DNA of 48,545 nucleotides from Candidatus Saccharimonadales bacterium. GTDB taxonomy: Bacteria > Patescibacteriota > Saccharimonadia > Saccharimonadales > UBA10212. Made by a program: the position numbers and the translations under genes. A model generated the notes under the pieces. It searched no databases and was not told where the DNA came from. It saw only the letters and a program-made list of their open reading frames with translations. How positions within the stretch are numbered: the first letter of the stretch is position 1; every line of letters starts with the position of its first letter. The DNA lies in assembly GCA_025450575.1 (NCBI GenBank), contig JANWHE010000025.1, forward strand, positions 1 to 48,545, given 5' to 3'. This document shows, in pieces, positions 14,272-22,661 of the stretch.

Positions 14272-14310
14272 GCACGGCTAGTATAACAGATTGAGAGCTG
14301 AGATTTTCGT

Positions 14311-16506
14311 CTAGTGTTCCATAGCTTTTTCGATGTTCAGCGCGATAACCAGCAGGTCGGCGATATCGCCCTCGTATACCAAGTAATTGGGCTGCCAATC
14401 GGGATCGAACTTGTTTTTGAACTGCTCCAGGCCGCGGGCCGAAAAGCGGCCGGCGCCGAGCGTCTTGGCGATAGTCAGAAGCGGTCCTTTAGCCCGGGCG
14501 AACGGCACGAATCCCAGATCGAAATAAATCGACTGCTCTTTTGACCGCTCGATAGTTTTATAGAGCAAATAAGCCATGGAGTCACCGTGGTCCGGCGAGT
14601 AGCGCAGCAAATCGATCGTATCGGTCGACGCCTGCTTGAACTGCGGCAGCTGGTTGGTGAAGGCGATGATTTTCCGTTTATCGTCGACCAGATAGTGAAT
14701 AACGCACTTTTGGAGATAGTGGGCGTCAAAATAGCCCAGGGCGAAGCCTCTTTCGGCATGGCCGCCGGTCTTCAGCCAGGCGTCAGAGACCTTTTTAAGC
14801 TCGTAAACCAGGCGCCGGGGGTGCGGCGGAACCGACGCGCGGTATTCATAACCGCTTTTACGGGCTTTATTAAGGCGCCAGCGCCACCACTTGTCTTTAG
14901 CCGTACTGTTTAAAAACTTATCGATATTTATCAGCGCGCTTGAGCCTATCTGGAGGTTTTCCAGGCCGGCTTTCTGATATATGGACAGGCTCGTTCCGTA
15001 AACCGGCAGATAACATACCTTGAGACGGCGCCGGCGACACCAGTCATTAAATTGCTTGATTAGTTCCGAGGAATCCGGGCCGACAGGGTCAGCCAGCACG
15101 AAGGCTATGGCACCCACGACGCGATAAGCCACAAACCCCGTGCGGCCGGCCGCCCAGAAGTATTCCTTATCCTTCGGCCAAAGTTTGAAATAGTCTTCCG
15201 TGGAAACGGAATACTTTTGAAGTGTCTCTTCCACTAGCCCATAGTCTATGGGTGTCCGAGCAAGCCGCCGCGGCCTGAATAGCACCCACAGCACGGCGGC
15301 CAGGCTGGCCGCTAAGAATACCGAGATGCTATTAGCCAGTAAGACAGCCTCCAGATGACTATGGGGAGCCACATGAGCCTGGGTGACATAATCCGTTAAG
15401 TTATCTATCGCCCGGACGGTTATCAACGACGCCCGGCTGTCGCTGTCTAGGACCAGCAGGGCCGCCAGGACTGATATCAGCAACCCGGCGACTAAGAAGT
15501 ACAGGTCTTTCAGCCTGACGCGCCAGGTGGCCGCTATAGCCCCCCTATCAAAGTCATCACGCAGAACGAACAGACCGCAGAAGCTCAGCAGATAAAATAC
15601 CATCAGCCCGGCGTTAGGCGAAATGATGGCGTATTTTAAAGTTTCTACGCCGCTCAATAGTAAGAAAATCTGTCGGGCTCGGGCTTCGCCGCGCGCCAAG
15701 TGCCGGCTGAGATAAATCATTACGACCCCGATGATTACCCCGTGCTGAGCCAGCCACGCCGTATCGCCCGTAAAGTATAGGCCTTTGATGCGCCCCACTA
15801 AACTGATATGCGCCAGACTTATGACGATCGCCAAAACTCCATTAAGGAAAGCCCAGGCCGCTACCAGGCTTTTCACTAGCCGCTGCTCGTTCTCTGGCGT
15901 AGAGTAATTCTTTTCGGCAAGGATATCGCGCACATACCAGGCGAGCCAGACTAACAAAGCCGTCTGATAGACGAACTGGGCAGCCGTGTTGATAAGATTC
16001 CTGCTAGCCAGCTGGCTGATAAACAGCAGGCCGTATAGGAACTGGAAAGTCACAAAGCTGATTGAAATCAGTTTCCGCCGTCGCCAGGCATCATAGACGG
16101 CAATCACGAAAAAGAGAGCCGAAGTGAATACCGTCTCTATGGCGTGGAGCAAAAAGGAGAATGAAAAATATTCCTGGCAGCTATCGCCGACTATCCGGCA
16201 AGATGTACTCAGCAGCGGGTCTAGCATCAGACCTATACTGATAGCCAGCAACAGGCCGCCGGTGACTTTCTTGCCTTGTTTTAAGAACTGGAAGGCCGCG
16301 ATAAAAAGCAGGGCGCCAGCTAAAAAGTCCCCGGTTCTGAACAGCCAAGCGAACGGCTGGGACGGTAATTCGTACTGGCTTATCAGGCTGGTGCGGTATG
16401 ATAAGCCGTGATTAAAGTGGGGGGCCAGCAGCCAAGTGGTGCCAATCAATAAAAAGACCAGCTGCCATAAGACCACGTAGCGCCGGCGAGAAAATAGTGT
16501 CTGCAC
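14311..16506 (-). CDS. MprF-like protein: membrane region plus DUF2156 lysyltransferase-type domain
   Basis: 731 residues. The N-terminal half has about 12 membrane helices, beginning with a DUF998-like region (LISQYELPSQPFAWLFRTGDFLAGALLF, with Cys in CRIVGDSCQEYF). The C-terminal ~310 residues form the DUF2156/GNAT-like domain of MprF/LysX: FWAAGRTGFVAYRVVGAIAFVLADPVG, NKARKSGYEYRA, ERGFALGYFD, YSPDHGDSMAYLLYKTIERS, IYFDLGFVPFA. That domain transfers an amino acid from aminoacyl-tRNA to phosphatidylglycerol, giving resistance to cationic peptides. Substrate amino acid not predictable. Confidence 0.87.
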   Translation of the reverse strand: MQTLFSRRRYVVLWQLVFLLIGTTWLLAPHFNHGLSYRTSLISQYELPSQPFAWLFRTGDFLAGALLFIAAFQFLKQGKKVTGGLLLAISIGLMLDPLLSTSCRIVGDSCQEYFSFSFLLHAIETVFTSALFFVIAVYDAWRRRKLISISFVTFQFLYGLLFISQLASRNLINTAAQFVYQTALLVWLAWYVRDILAEKNYSTPENEQRLVKSLVAAWAFLNGVLAIVISLAHISLVGRIKGLYFTGDTAWLAQHGVIIGVVMIYLSRHLARGEARARQIFLLLSGVETLKYAIISPNAGLMVFYLLSFCGLFVLRDDFDRGAIAATWRVRLKDLYFLVAGLLISVLAALLVLDSDSRASLITVRAIDNLTDYVTQAHVAPHSHLEAVLLANSISVFLAASLAAVLWVLFRPRRLARTPIDYGLVEETLQKYSVSTEDYFKLWPKDKEYFWAAGRTGFVAYRVVGAIAFVLADPVGPDSSELIKQFNDWCRRRRLKVCYLPVYGTSLSIYQKAGLENLQIGSSALINIDKFLNSTAKDKWWRWRLNKARKSGYEYRASVPPHPRRLVYELKKVSDAWLKTGGHAERGFALGYFDAHYLQKCVIHYLVDDKRKIIAFTNQLPQFKQASTDTIDLLRYSPDHGDSMAYLLYKTIERSKEQSIYFDLGFVPFARAKGPLLTIAKTLGAGRFSARGLEQFKNKFDPDWQPNYLVYEGDIADLLVIALNIEKAMEH

Positions 16507-16526
16507 CCTTAGATTTTATATTAAAA

Positions 16527-17477
16527 TCAAGCCGATAAGATTTTCAGGGCGTTTTCTGGAGAATCGGTCGCCATGAATTCAGCGCGTAGTTCGGCGGCGC
16601 CGTCAAAGCCATTTATATAAACTTTGCAGAACTTACGCAGCGCTTCAAAGCGGCGCTGGTGGTCTTGATAGGTGTCCGTATACAGCCGAATGTGTCTGGC
16701 GAAGAGTTCCAGCTTCTGCTCCTTCGTCCATTCATGCCAGGGGCTTTTTTGAGAAAAAGCGAACGGATCGTGAAAGATGCCGCGGCCGATCATGATGCCG
16801 TCTAAATTATATTCCGCGGCCAATTCTTCTCCATCCCGCCTATTCGTGACATCTCCGTTACCGACAATCAGCGTGGCGGGCGACAGGGAGTCGCGCAGTT
16901 GGACGGCTTGGCCGATAAGGCCCCAATCAGCGGGGACTTTGGACATTTCTTTGGCCGTGCGGCCATGAATACTTAACATGTCAAGTATTTTTGTGGAGAG
17001 CAGGAATTCAATCCACCCCATATCGACCGTTGTAAAACCGACCCGGGTTTTGACCGAGACGGGCAGGGAACCCCCTGCCGCTTCCCTGGTAGCCTCGATA
17101 ATCTCCCTTGCCAGCGGCCGATTGTTGATCAACGCGGCGCAGGCGCCGTTTTTAATGACTGTTTTTACCGGGCAACCCATGTTCAGATCTACCCCCGCAT
17201 AGCCCATCATGGCCAGTTCCTTAGTGGTCTTATAAAAATTTTCCGGCTCTAGCCCCCACAGCTGGGCGATGACCGGCTTCTCTTTATCGGTAATCTTCAG
17301 TTTAGGCAATAGATGTTCCCGGCCGGTGCTTTGCAAGCCGTCCACGTTCACGAATTCGGTGAAAAATAAATCAGGCCGGGCGCAATCAGCGACGATCTGG
17401 CGGAATACCGTGTCCGTGACATCGTCCATCGGCGCCAAAATAAAAAACGGCCTCGGTAGTTTGTCAGAAAAGGTCAT
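16527..17477 (-). CDS. dus: tRNA-dihydrouridine synthase
   Basis: 316 residues, flavin-dependent reductase of uridines in the tRNA D loop. Opens with FILAPMDDVTDTVFRQIV (FMN site), then FTEFVNVDGL, KPVIAQLWGLEPE, VDLNMGCPVKTVIKNGACAAL with the catalytic Cys in NMGCP, VSVKTRVGF, IHGRTAKE and GNGDVTNRRDG. Full length for the Dus family (DusA/B/C not distinguishable here). Its start overlaps the stop of the 248-aa upstream gene by four bases, and the gene contains a copy of the 22-bp repeat described below. Confidence 0.94.
   Translation of the reverse strand: MTFSDKLPRPFFILAPMDDVTDTVFRQIVADCARPDLFFTEFVNVDGLQSTGREHLLPKLKITDKEKPVIAQLWGLEPENFYKTTKELAMMGYAGVDLNMGCPVKTVIKNGACAALINNRPLAREIIEATREAAGGSLPVSVKTRVGFTTVDMGWIEFLLSTKILDMLSIHGRTAKEMSKVPADWGLIGQAVQLRDSLSPATLIVGNGDVTNRRDGEELAAEYNLDGIMIGRGIFHDPFAFSQKSPWHEWTKEQKLELFARHIRLYTDTYQDHQRRFEALRKFCKVYINGFDGAAELRAEFMATDSPENALKILSA
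16968..16989 (-). repeat. 22-bp near-palindrome, copy 1 (inside dus)
   Basis: Core TACTTGACATGTTAAGTA on the minus strand, flanked by AA and TT. In frame it encodes ILDMLS of Dus. One of four copies in the window. Confidence 0.7.
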
Positions 17478-18220
17478 TCAGGCCGGCGGGTTAAATCTTC
17501 TTTTATCGCCCCGGCAAGAAGTTCGTTGGAGTTAACAGCGTTTTGAATCTCGGTTTTCCAGAAACCAGCGCGCACAGCCGCGCAAAGCGCCGCTTTATGC
17601 CAAAGGCTCGTCAGTTCATCATCCGGTTTGCGGCCCAGTCTTTCAATGATTTCTTCGCGTTCTTTTTCACGGGGCATTTTACCTGTGCTTTTTCTGGTAC
17701 CCCGTTTTTGCAACCACTTTAACCCCTCTAATGACTGTTTAGCTTCAAGATAGTCTGCTAATGTACCCAGAATCTCCGGCGTAGACTTTATCCTGTCTAC
17801 CGATGGCTGGAGATCTGCTTCGAAATTTTTGGCATCGTTGAGCTCTAGTATATGTTTGCTGGCTTGCTCGTAGTAGCCCTGAGCAGCCCCGTAATACGCC
17901 TCTGTTAAGGCCAAGGTGTTGTCGCTGACCTTACTAAGCACCCTATTTTCGCGGGTAGTTAGCCCATCCACCGCCATGGTCAGCTCGCCCTCTGAAAAAG
18001 GAATCCAGGTACTGAATGTCCGTTCAAACCGCTCACGCATTTCTTGCAACCGCACTCGTTTTGCATAGCGCTCGCTCTGTAGCGCCGCATTCTCTTTGCG
18101 TTGGTCTAATTCTTCCATGGATTCGGGCACAGGCAGTTCGGGTACGGGCACAATCGCTCCAGTTTGGTATTCACCAGGTTTGGGATGATGAAATAGAGGG
18201 GTTTCTTCGGGAGTAGACAT
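17474..18220 (-). CDS. Hypothetical helical protein between ruvA and dus
   Basis: 248 residues, not recognised. Predicted mostly alpha-helical and charged, with a Pro-rich N-terminus (HHPKPGEYQTGAIVPVPELPVPESMEEL) and no signal or membrane segment. Contains RYAKRVRLQEMRERFERTF and a basic patch KRGTRKSTGKMPREKEREEIIERLGR. It begins one base after the ruvA stop and overlaps dus by four bases, so it belongs to the ruvC-ruvA-dus operon. Codon use looks like the neighbours. Confidence 0.75.
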   Translation of the reverse strand: MSTPEETPLFHHPKPGEYQTGAIVPVPELPVPESMEELDQRKENAALQSERYAKRVRLQEMRERFERTFSTWIPFSEGELTMAVDGLTTRENRVLSKVSDNTLALTEAYYGAAQGYYEQASKHILELNDAKNFEADLQPSVDRIKSTPEILGTLADYLEAKQSLEGLKWLQKRGTRKSTGKMPREKEREEIIERLGRKPDDELTSLWHKAALCAAVRAGFWKTEIQNAVNSNELLAGAIKEDLTRRPE

Positions 18221-18221
18221 C

Positions 18222-18794
18222 TTAGGCTTTCAGGGCGGCTTTAATACGGGCGGCGGCGGGCAGTTTTTTATCAACTTTTTTGAGGGCTTCGGCGGCGTCC
18301 TGCACAGAATACCCCAGGGCGACCAGGCCCTGCAGAGCTTCGTCGTTAGGGTTGGCGCTGGTAGTCAGAAAATCGGTGGCGTTTTCGTCAGCCGCTAAGC
18401 CTACTTTGTCTTTAAGGTCCACCACTACTCTTTCGGCCACTCGCTTGCCAACTCCGACGGCCTGCGAAATGAACTTGGTGTCGCCGCCGGCGATCGCCTG
18501 GCGCACCTGGCTGGAATTAGCCAGGCTCATGATAGATAAAGCCATTTTGGGTCCGACGCCGTTGACGCTCAGCAGCTGCTCGAAAAGCTGTTTGGTCTGC
18601 AGGTTACGGAAACCGAACAGGCTGTGTTCGTTCTCCCGGATATGCTCGTAAATATAAAGCTTAGTCTCCTCGCCGGTATTCAGAGTCCCGAAATCTTCGA
18701 ACGTCACCGCCACTCCATACCCTATCCCACCGCAGTTGATAATTATCAAATCTGCGATTTTTTCGCTGATTTTGCCAGTTAATGTCGCGATCAT
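18222..18794 (-). CDS. ruvA: Holliday junction branch migration protein RuvA
   Basis: 190 residues. N-terminal OB fold (MIATLTGKISEKIADLIIINCGGIGYGV), helix-hairpin-helix DNA-binding pair (LLSVNGVGPKMALSIMS and FISQAVGVGKRVAERVVVDLKDK), and a small C-terminal domain (NDEALQGLVALGYSVQDAAEALKK) that contacts RuvB. The tetramer holds four-way junctions for the RuvB motor. It is five bases after ruvC; ruvB is not in the window. Confidence 0.97.
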   Translation of the reverse strand: MIATLTGKISEKIADLIIINCGGIGYGVAVTFEDFGTLNTGEETKLYIYEHIRENEHSLFGFRNLQTKQLFEQLLSVNGVGPKMALSIMSLANSSQVRQAIAGGDTKFISQAVGVGKRVAERVVVDLKDKVGLAADENATDFLTTSANPNDEALQGLVALGYSVQDAAEALKKVDKKLPAAARIKAALKA

Positions 18795-18799
18795 TAAGC

Positions 18800-19276
18800 C
18801 TATTTTACCTTAATCTGGGCCGCGTGGGTGAGCGCGGCGGCCAGGGCGTCGGCGCAGTCGTCCGGCCGCGGCACTTCTTTCAGCCCCAGCAGCACGCGGA
18901 CCATCTCCTGCATCTGCTTTTTTTCGGCCCGCCCATACCCGGTTAACGCTTGTTTGATCTGCAGCGGCGTGTACTCCGCTATCTCCAGTCCGGCCTGCCG
19001 GCCGGCTAACAATACCACTCCCCTGGCCTGCGCTACGGTCATGGCCGTCGTCACGTTCTGGGCAAAGAAAAGTTTTTCTATCGACATTTCTTGAGGATGA
19101 GTTTGGGCGATGATATCCGTTATCTCTTCAAAAATCGTCTGCAGGCGGACGGCGTCGTCTTCTTTGACCGGCGTGCGGATGACGCCGGCGTCCACCAGCT
19201 GATTCTTGCCGGCGTCGCTTTCTATGACGCCGAATCCTAAAATTCCCGTCCCCGGGTCAATCCCGATTATTCTCAT
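18800..19276 (-). CDS. ruvC: Holliday junction resolvase RuvC
   Basis: 158 residues with the RNase H-like fold: MRIIGIDPGTGILGFGVIE carries the first catalytic Asp (D7); SIEKLFFAQNVTTAMTVAQARGVVLL carries the Glu; GYGRAEKKQMQEMV and PDDCADALAAALTH carry the final acidic residues. It cuts junctions symmetrically with RuvAB. First gene of the ruvC-ruvA-hypothetical-dus operon. A TAGAAT box sits nine bases before ATG, suggesting a very short leader. Confidence 0.97.
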   Translation of the reverse strand: MRIIGIDPGTGILGFGVIESDAGKNQLVDAGVIRTPVKEDDAVRLQTIFEEITDIIAQTHPQEMSIEKLFFAQNVTTAMTVAQARGVVLLAGRQAGLEIAEYTPLQIKQALTGYGRAEKKQMQEMVRVLLGLKEVPRPDDCADALAAALTHAAQIKVK

Positions 19277-19307
19277 ACATCTATAATTCTACTTCATAAA
19301 TGAGACA

Positions 19308-19334
19308 GCCCGGCCGGTTATTCGCCGGCCGGGC
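19308..19334 (-). terminator. GC-rich hairpin after the Gam-like gene
   Basis: Perfect 10-bp stem GCCCGGCCGG / CCGGCCGGGC with 7-base loop, just past the Gam-like stop. The following T content is weak (TCATTT), so termination is probable but not certain. Confidence 0.6.
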
Positions 19335-19352
19335 GTTGCTGTCTCCGCGAGC

Positions 19353-19844
19353 TCACTTGATACGAAAGTACTCGGTCTTGTCGAGCCCGAGCCAGCGACG
19401 CAAGCTGGTGCTGGACTTCTGGAGCTCCTCGAGATCGGCCTTGACGTTGTTCTTCCTCAGCTCGATCTTGAGATACTTCGGCCAGTTCTTCAACCGAAGC
19501 AGCGCCCGCACAATCGATTCGAACCTTTCCTCGACGACAATCAGGCTCGAGCTCGACGGCAGCCGCCATTGAAGCTGGCGGCCGTTCGGCAGGGCGATGG
19601 TCTTGCGGCCGCGGCGATTCGCCTCGCCCCAGGCGTGCGCCAGCTTGAAATGCTGGTCGCGTGCTTCGATATGGGGCTGCTTGCGGTCGGCGTACTTCTG
19701 CTTGACGTCGGCCAGCTCCTGCGCCTCCTCGGCATCAAGCTGGTTCACCGCTTCGTCTTCTTTCACGAACTCCTGCGCGTGGTAGGCGACCTCTTCCTCG
19801 GTCTGCGGCACAGGCCTGGCGGGTACCGGCGTTGGTTTCGCCAA
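19353..19844 (-). CDS. Mu Gam-like host-nuclease-inhibitor protein
   Basis: About 163 residues from TTG at 19844, chosen because GAGGTG lies just before it. The long N-terminal helix (EEVAYHAQEFVKEDEAVNQLDAEEAQEL), WGEANRRGRKTIALPNGRQLQWRLPSS, a central VEERFESIVRALLRL, and the end LRRWLGLDKTEYFRIK match the phage Mu Gam family, whose members bind double-stranded DNA ends like Ku and block exonucleases. It sits between ruvC and yebC as a single gene with its own promoter and hairpin. The codons are more GC-rich than those of neighbours, suggesting transfer from a phage or mobile element. Confidence 0.83.
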   Translation of the reverse strand: MAKPTPVPARPVPQTEEEVAYHAQEFVKEDEAVNQLDAEEAQELADVKQKYADRKQPHIEARDQHFKLAHAWGEANRRGRKTIALPNGRQLQWRLPSSSSLIVVEERFESIVRALLRLKNWPKYLKIELRKNNVKADLEELQKSSTSLRRWLGLDKTEYFRIK

Positions 19845-19887
19845 GTTACACCTCACTTCCGTTGCGTACAACAGAAACAGCTAAGAT

Positions 19888-19916
19888 ATTATAAAATTAC
19901 CGCTTCAATTTGTAAA
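19888..19916 (-). promoter_or_regulatory. Promoter of the Gam-like gene
   Basis: TTTACA, 17-base spacer, TATAAT on the minus strand, abutting the yebC stop codon. Confidence 0.6.
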
Positions 19917-19917
19917 T

Positions 19918-20649
19918 CTAAAGGCTAAGGCTGTCGGCCAGCTCGAAATTGGTATGAGTGGCGGCGACATCGTCTAAGTCTTCCAGGGCATCCATCAGCC
20001 GGATGACTTTGCGGGCGGTTTCCGGGTCGGATATCTCCATGGTGTTATTCGGCACGTAAGTCAGTTCGGCGTCGACAATCTCGATACCCGCGGCTTTAAG
20101 AGCGTCGCGGACTTTGGCCAGATCATTGGGGGCGGTATGGATAACTGTCTCGCCGGTCTCTTCTTCCTCGAAAATGTCCTCGGCCCCGGCATCGATAGCC
20201 GCCAGCTCCAGCTCGTCACCCCGCCCTTTCGCCCGGATAACTCCCTTGCGGCTGAACTGGAACGCCACACTGCCCGGCTCGGCTATACTGCCGCCGGTCT
20301 TACTGAAAGCGCTGCGGACTTCCGGGAGGGTCCGATTCTTATTATCGGTCGCCACTTCCACTAAGACCGCCACGCCTCCGGGACCATAGCCTTCGTACAT
20401 GGCTTCTTCTAGCTGAGCGGCCGATTTATCGGCGGCCCGCTGGATAGAGCGTTCAATGTTGGCGCCGGGCATATTGGCGGCCTTGGCTTTCTCAACTGCC
20501 AGGGCTAATGCCGAATTGGTCGCCGGGTCGGTGCCGCCGCGGGCGGCGATGGCAATCTGGTTGCCCAATTTAGTAAACAGCGCGCCTCGCTTAGCGTCGT
20601 TAGCGCCTTTTTGGCGCTTGATAGTAGCCCATTTACTATGACCTGACAT
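19918..20649 (-). CDS. yebC: YebC/PmpR-family protein
   Basis: 243 residues. Opens with the family signature MSGHSKWATIKRQKGANDAKRG, then FTKLGNQIAIAARGG, ANMPGANIERSIQRA, YEGYGPGGVAVLVEVATDNKNRT and AEPGSVAFQFSRKGVI. YebC proteins were named as DNA-binding regulators and more recently shown to help ribosomes through difficult (for example proline-rich) sequences. Promoter TG-A-TAAAAT ends seven bases before ATG and there is no Shine-Dalgarno site, so the mRNA is predicted leaderless. Confidence 0.96.
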   Translation of the reverse strand: MSGHSKWATIKRQKGANDAKRGALFTKLGNQIAIAARGGTDPATNSALALAVEKAKAANMPGANIERSIQRAADKSAAQLEEAMYEGYGPGGVAVLVEVATDNKNRTLPEVRSAFSKTGGSIAEPGSVAFQFSRKGVIRAKGRGDELELAAIDAGAEDIFEEEETGETVIHTAPNDLAKVRDALKAAGIEIVDAELTYVPNNTMEISDPETARKVIRLMDALEDLDDVAATHTNFELADSLSL

Positions 20650-20717
20650 ATCTGTTATTTTATCACTTCTAAGGTGTTACGGCAATGTCTTAAGGTGTTG
20701 TACAGGGGTATAAAATA

Positions 20718-20746
20718 TTGACTTTTGATAGTTCTTATGCTATTAT
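20718..20746 (+). promoter_or_regulatory. Strong sigma70-type promoter
   Basis: TTGACT, 17-base spacer, TATTAT. Predicted start near 20753; the 70-base leader contains the hairpin ATCCCC-TTC-GGGGAT (about 20771-20785). Confidence 0.65.
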
Positions 20747-20821
20747 ATACCCATCCTCGTGAGGTGGGCAATCCCCTTCGGGGATGTAGCTTCACTTCGC
20801 ATAAACCAGGAGGGCGCGTTG

Positions 20822-21403
20822 TTGCGCTTCGCTTTCACAGTTCTGGGTGTTACCTCTGTCGCAGCGCTGGCTTCGGCTGGCGCGCTGGCAGGCACCCCTC
20901 AGACCTATCCCCAGCCGGTCATCGGCACCTCGTACGCGGTCTCGGCGAACGCCGGTAGCTGCGTCAAGGTCGGCGACAAGCTGCAGGTCGTGAATGTCAT
21001 CAAGAACATGACGAACGCGCTCCAGCGCGTGAACATCTTCATCTACGGCATCGCCGACTCGAACGCTATCGGCACCCCGATGATGGAGGGCCCGACGCTC
21101 GACGTCAACACTGCCAAGAGCGGTCTGACGCCGACCTCCAGCCCGACTGTCTGGTTGTGGAGCATCGCGCTCCGCCCGGGCCTGTCGGTCACGCAGACCC
21201 TGTACGTGGACAAAGTGCCGCCGGGCTACTACCCGGCCAACTGGGACCCAGTCTGGGGGCCGGTGCCCTGGCCGATGCTCTACTTCGGCGGGACGGGTTA
21301 CGTGCGGTTCTCGCGCAGCCAGGTTCCGCTGTACGCGCAGATTCCATACTGCACGCTCGACGGGAGCATCCCATACACGATTCCTCCCAATCCAGGTCCG
21401 TGA
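20822..21403 (+). CDS. Secreted protein of unknown function, GC-rich
   Basis: About 193 residues. Start taken at TTG 20822 because AGGAGGG lies seven bases upstream and the result is a clean signal peptide (LRFAFTVLGVTSVAALASAGALA); the ATG at 20759 falls at the predicted transcript start. The mature part is beta-rich and Pro/Trp-rich (PGYYPANWDPVWGPVPWPMLYFGG), with two Cys, and ends IPPNPGP. No family recognised. Codon use is markedly more GC-rich than the surroundings, and the gene has its own promoter and hairpin, like the Gam-like gene. Confidence 0.75.
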   Translation: MRFAFTVLGVTSVAALASAGALAGTPQTYPQPVIGTSYAVSANAGSCVKVGDKLQVVNVIKNMTNALQRVNIFIYGIADSNAIGTPMMEGPTLDVNTAKSGLTPTSSPTVWLWSIALRPGLSVTQTLYVDKVPPGYYPANWDPVWGPVPWPMLYFGGTGYVRFSRSQVPLYAQIPYCTLDGSIPYTIPPNPGP

Positions 21404-21411
21404 AGCAGCAC

Positions 21412-21437
21412 GAGGGCGGTCCGCAAGGGCCGCCCTC
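21412..21437 (+). terminator. GC-rich hairpin after the secreted protein
   Basis: Stem GAGGGCGGTCC / GGGCCGCCCTC with loop GCAA. The following sequence (TCTCAATTATATT) is only moderately T-rich. Confidence 0.6.
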
Positions 21438-21468
21438 TCTCAATTATATTAGCTTGGAGTAAGTCCGC

Positions 21469-21545
21469 TGGAGGGCCCAGTGGGATTCGAACCCACGACA
21501 CGCGGCTTAAAAGGCCGCTGCTCTAACCAACTGAGCTATGGGCCC
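21469..21545 (-). tRNA. tRNA-Lys(UUU)
   Basis: 77 bases including CCA. Acceptor GGGCCCA/TGGGCCC, D arm GCTC/GAGC, anticodon stem GCGGC/GCCGC with loop CTTTTAA, T loop TTCGAAT. Every stem is fully paired. The discriminator base is U73, unusual for tRNA-Lys. Confidence 0.95.
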
Positions 21546-21606
21546 GCGGTCAGCGGGAAAAATAACACCTTACATTATCTGTTTTTTGACCGAAAAAATC
21601 AATCTG

Positions 21607-22095
21607 TTATTTATGCTTTTTGGAGTGCGCCTTGACATGGCCTACGCTGGCACTCCAGACCAGCAATAGGCTGGATAATAAGCCTAGGCCAACGATATAG
21701 GATTCGATATTCTGTAGGTCTTTCCAAAATGGCGAACTCGTAATGTCGACGTTCAGGGCACTATTGAACATCGGCCCGGCAACTACCGCCAGCAGACCGC
21801 CGGCGCATAAGGCCGGGAGTACCTGTAGCAGGGGTTGAAGTTTGCCGGATAACGATTTGAATGTCAGAAGCAGGGTCAGTAGCAAAGGAGCCAGCAACAG
21901 TCCTAGGTCCACATCATTCGAAGTCAAAGAGGTTATCTTGGTCTGTCCAACCAGGTGCTGGATGTCGCTGCCGCTTAAAGTGATGGCCGCGAAACCGCCG
22001 CACAATGCCAAAAAACCCAGCGCAGCATTACTCTTTAGAAAAAGGGTCAGTACGGCTGGCAGTAAGATCAGAATCGCTAAAAGAACATCGGCCAT
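21607..22095 (-). CDS. Small integral membrane protein
   Basis: 162 residues, not recognised. Four to five hydrophobic helices (about 5-18, 24-42, 68-82, 88-108, 133-150) and a basic C-terminus (GHVKAHSKKHK). The Lys/His tail suggests a cytoplasmic C-terminus. A TG-C-TAAAAT box lies nine bases before ATG, and there is no Shine-Dalgarno site. Confidence 0.75.
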   Translation of the reverse strand: MADVLLAILILLPAVLTLFLKSNAALGFLALCGGFAAITLSGSDIQHLVGQTKITSLTSNDVDLGLLLAPLLLTLLLTFKSLSGKLQPLLQVLPALCAGGLLAVVAGPMFNSALNVDITSSPFWKDLQNIESYIVGLGLLSSLLLVWSASVGHVKAHSKKHK

Positions 22096-22121
22096 TATGG
22101 GCTAATTTTAGCACGAGCGTT

Positions 22122-22661
22122 TTAGAAGACGACAGTCGTACCGATTTTCAAATTTAGCTCGGTAGAACGATTAGCTTTCAGCTCCAGCACGTACTGGGCT
22201 GGGGCTTTATTGACGAATTTGTCCGGATAGGTCTTTGGCGATTCATTAATTTCAATCGCTGCCACCCGATGAGCGGAGGTTATCCAGATGATATCGATGG
22301 GGAACTTCATGCCTTTCATCCAAAACGGATACTGGCCGGCCCTATTGAAGGCGAAGAACATACCTTGATTGGCTGGGATGCACGGCCGGCCGGCTAAGCC
22401 TTTATCGAATTCCTGTGAATCCTTAGCGATTTCAATGGTGATTTTCTGGCCGTTAATAACCACGCTGCCGTCATTGCGATAAGGTCCACAAGCCGTATTC
22501 ACGGTGTTTTTAGATAAGGTCGATGTTTTGGGTTTAGAGCCGCCAATCGTCAAGGCGACGATGACTGCCACGACTATCGCGAGAACAATTATTACAGGTA
22601 CTAACGAGCTGATTTTCAGCGAGGAGATAGACCAAAGCGATGTCTTGTCGTTTTTACGCAC
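22122..22661 (-). CDS. DUF192-family membrane-anchored protein
   Basis: About 179 residues from GTG 22661 (AAGGA eight bases upstream); the ORF-track ATG at 22730 would overlap rimK by 77 bases. One anchor helix (VPVIIVLAIVVAVIVALTIG), then the DUF192 domain: DSQEFDKGLAGRPCIPANQGMFFAFNRAGQYPFWMKGMKFPIDIIWI and a C-terminal YVLELKANRSTELNLKIGTTVVF. DUF192 domains are small extracytoplasmic beta proteins of unknown role. Last gene of the RimK operon, overlapping rimK by eight bases. Confidence 0.85.
   Translation of the reverse strand: MRKNDKTSLWSISSLKISSLVPVIIVLAIVVAVIVALTIGGSKPKTSTLSKNTVNTACGPYRNDGSVVINGQKITIEIAKDSQEFDKGLAGRPCIPANQGMFFAFNRAGQYPFWMKGMKFPIDIIWITSAHRVAAIEINESPKTYPDKFVNKAPAQYVLELKANRSTELNLKIGTTVVF

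Noticed and set aside
20759-20821. N-terminal extension of the secreted protein (ATG at 20759)
   Set aside because: Begins at the predicted transcript start, runs through a hairpin and the Shine-Dalgarno site, and hides the signal peptide.
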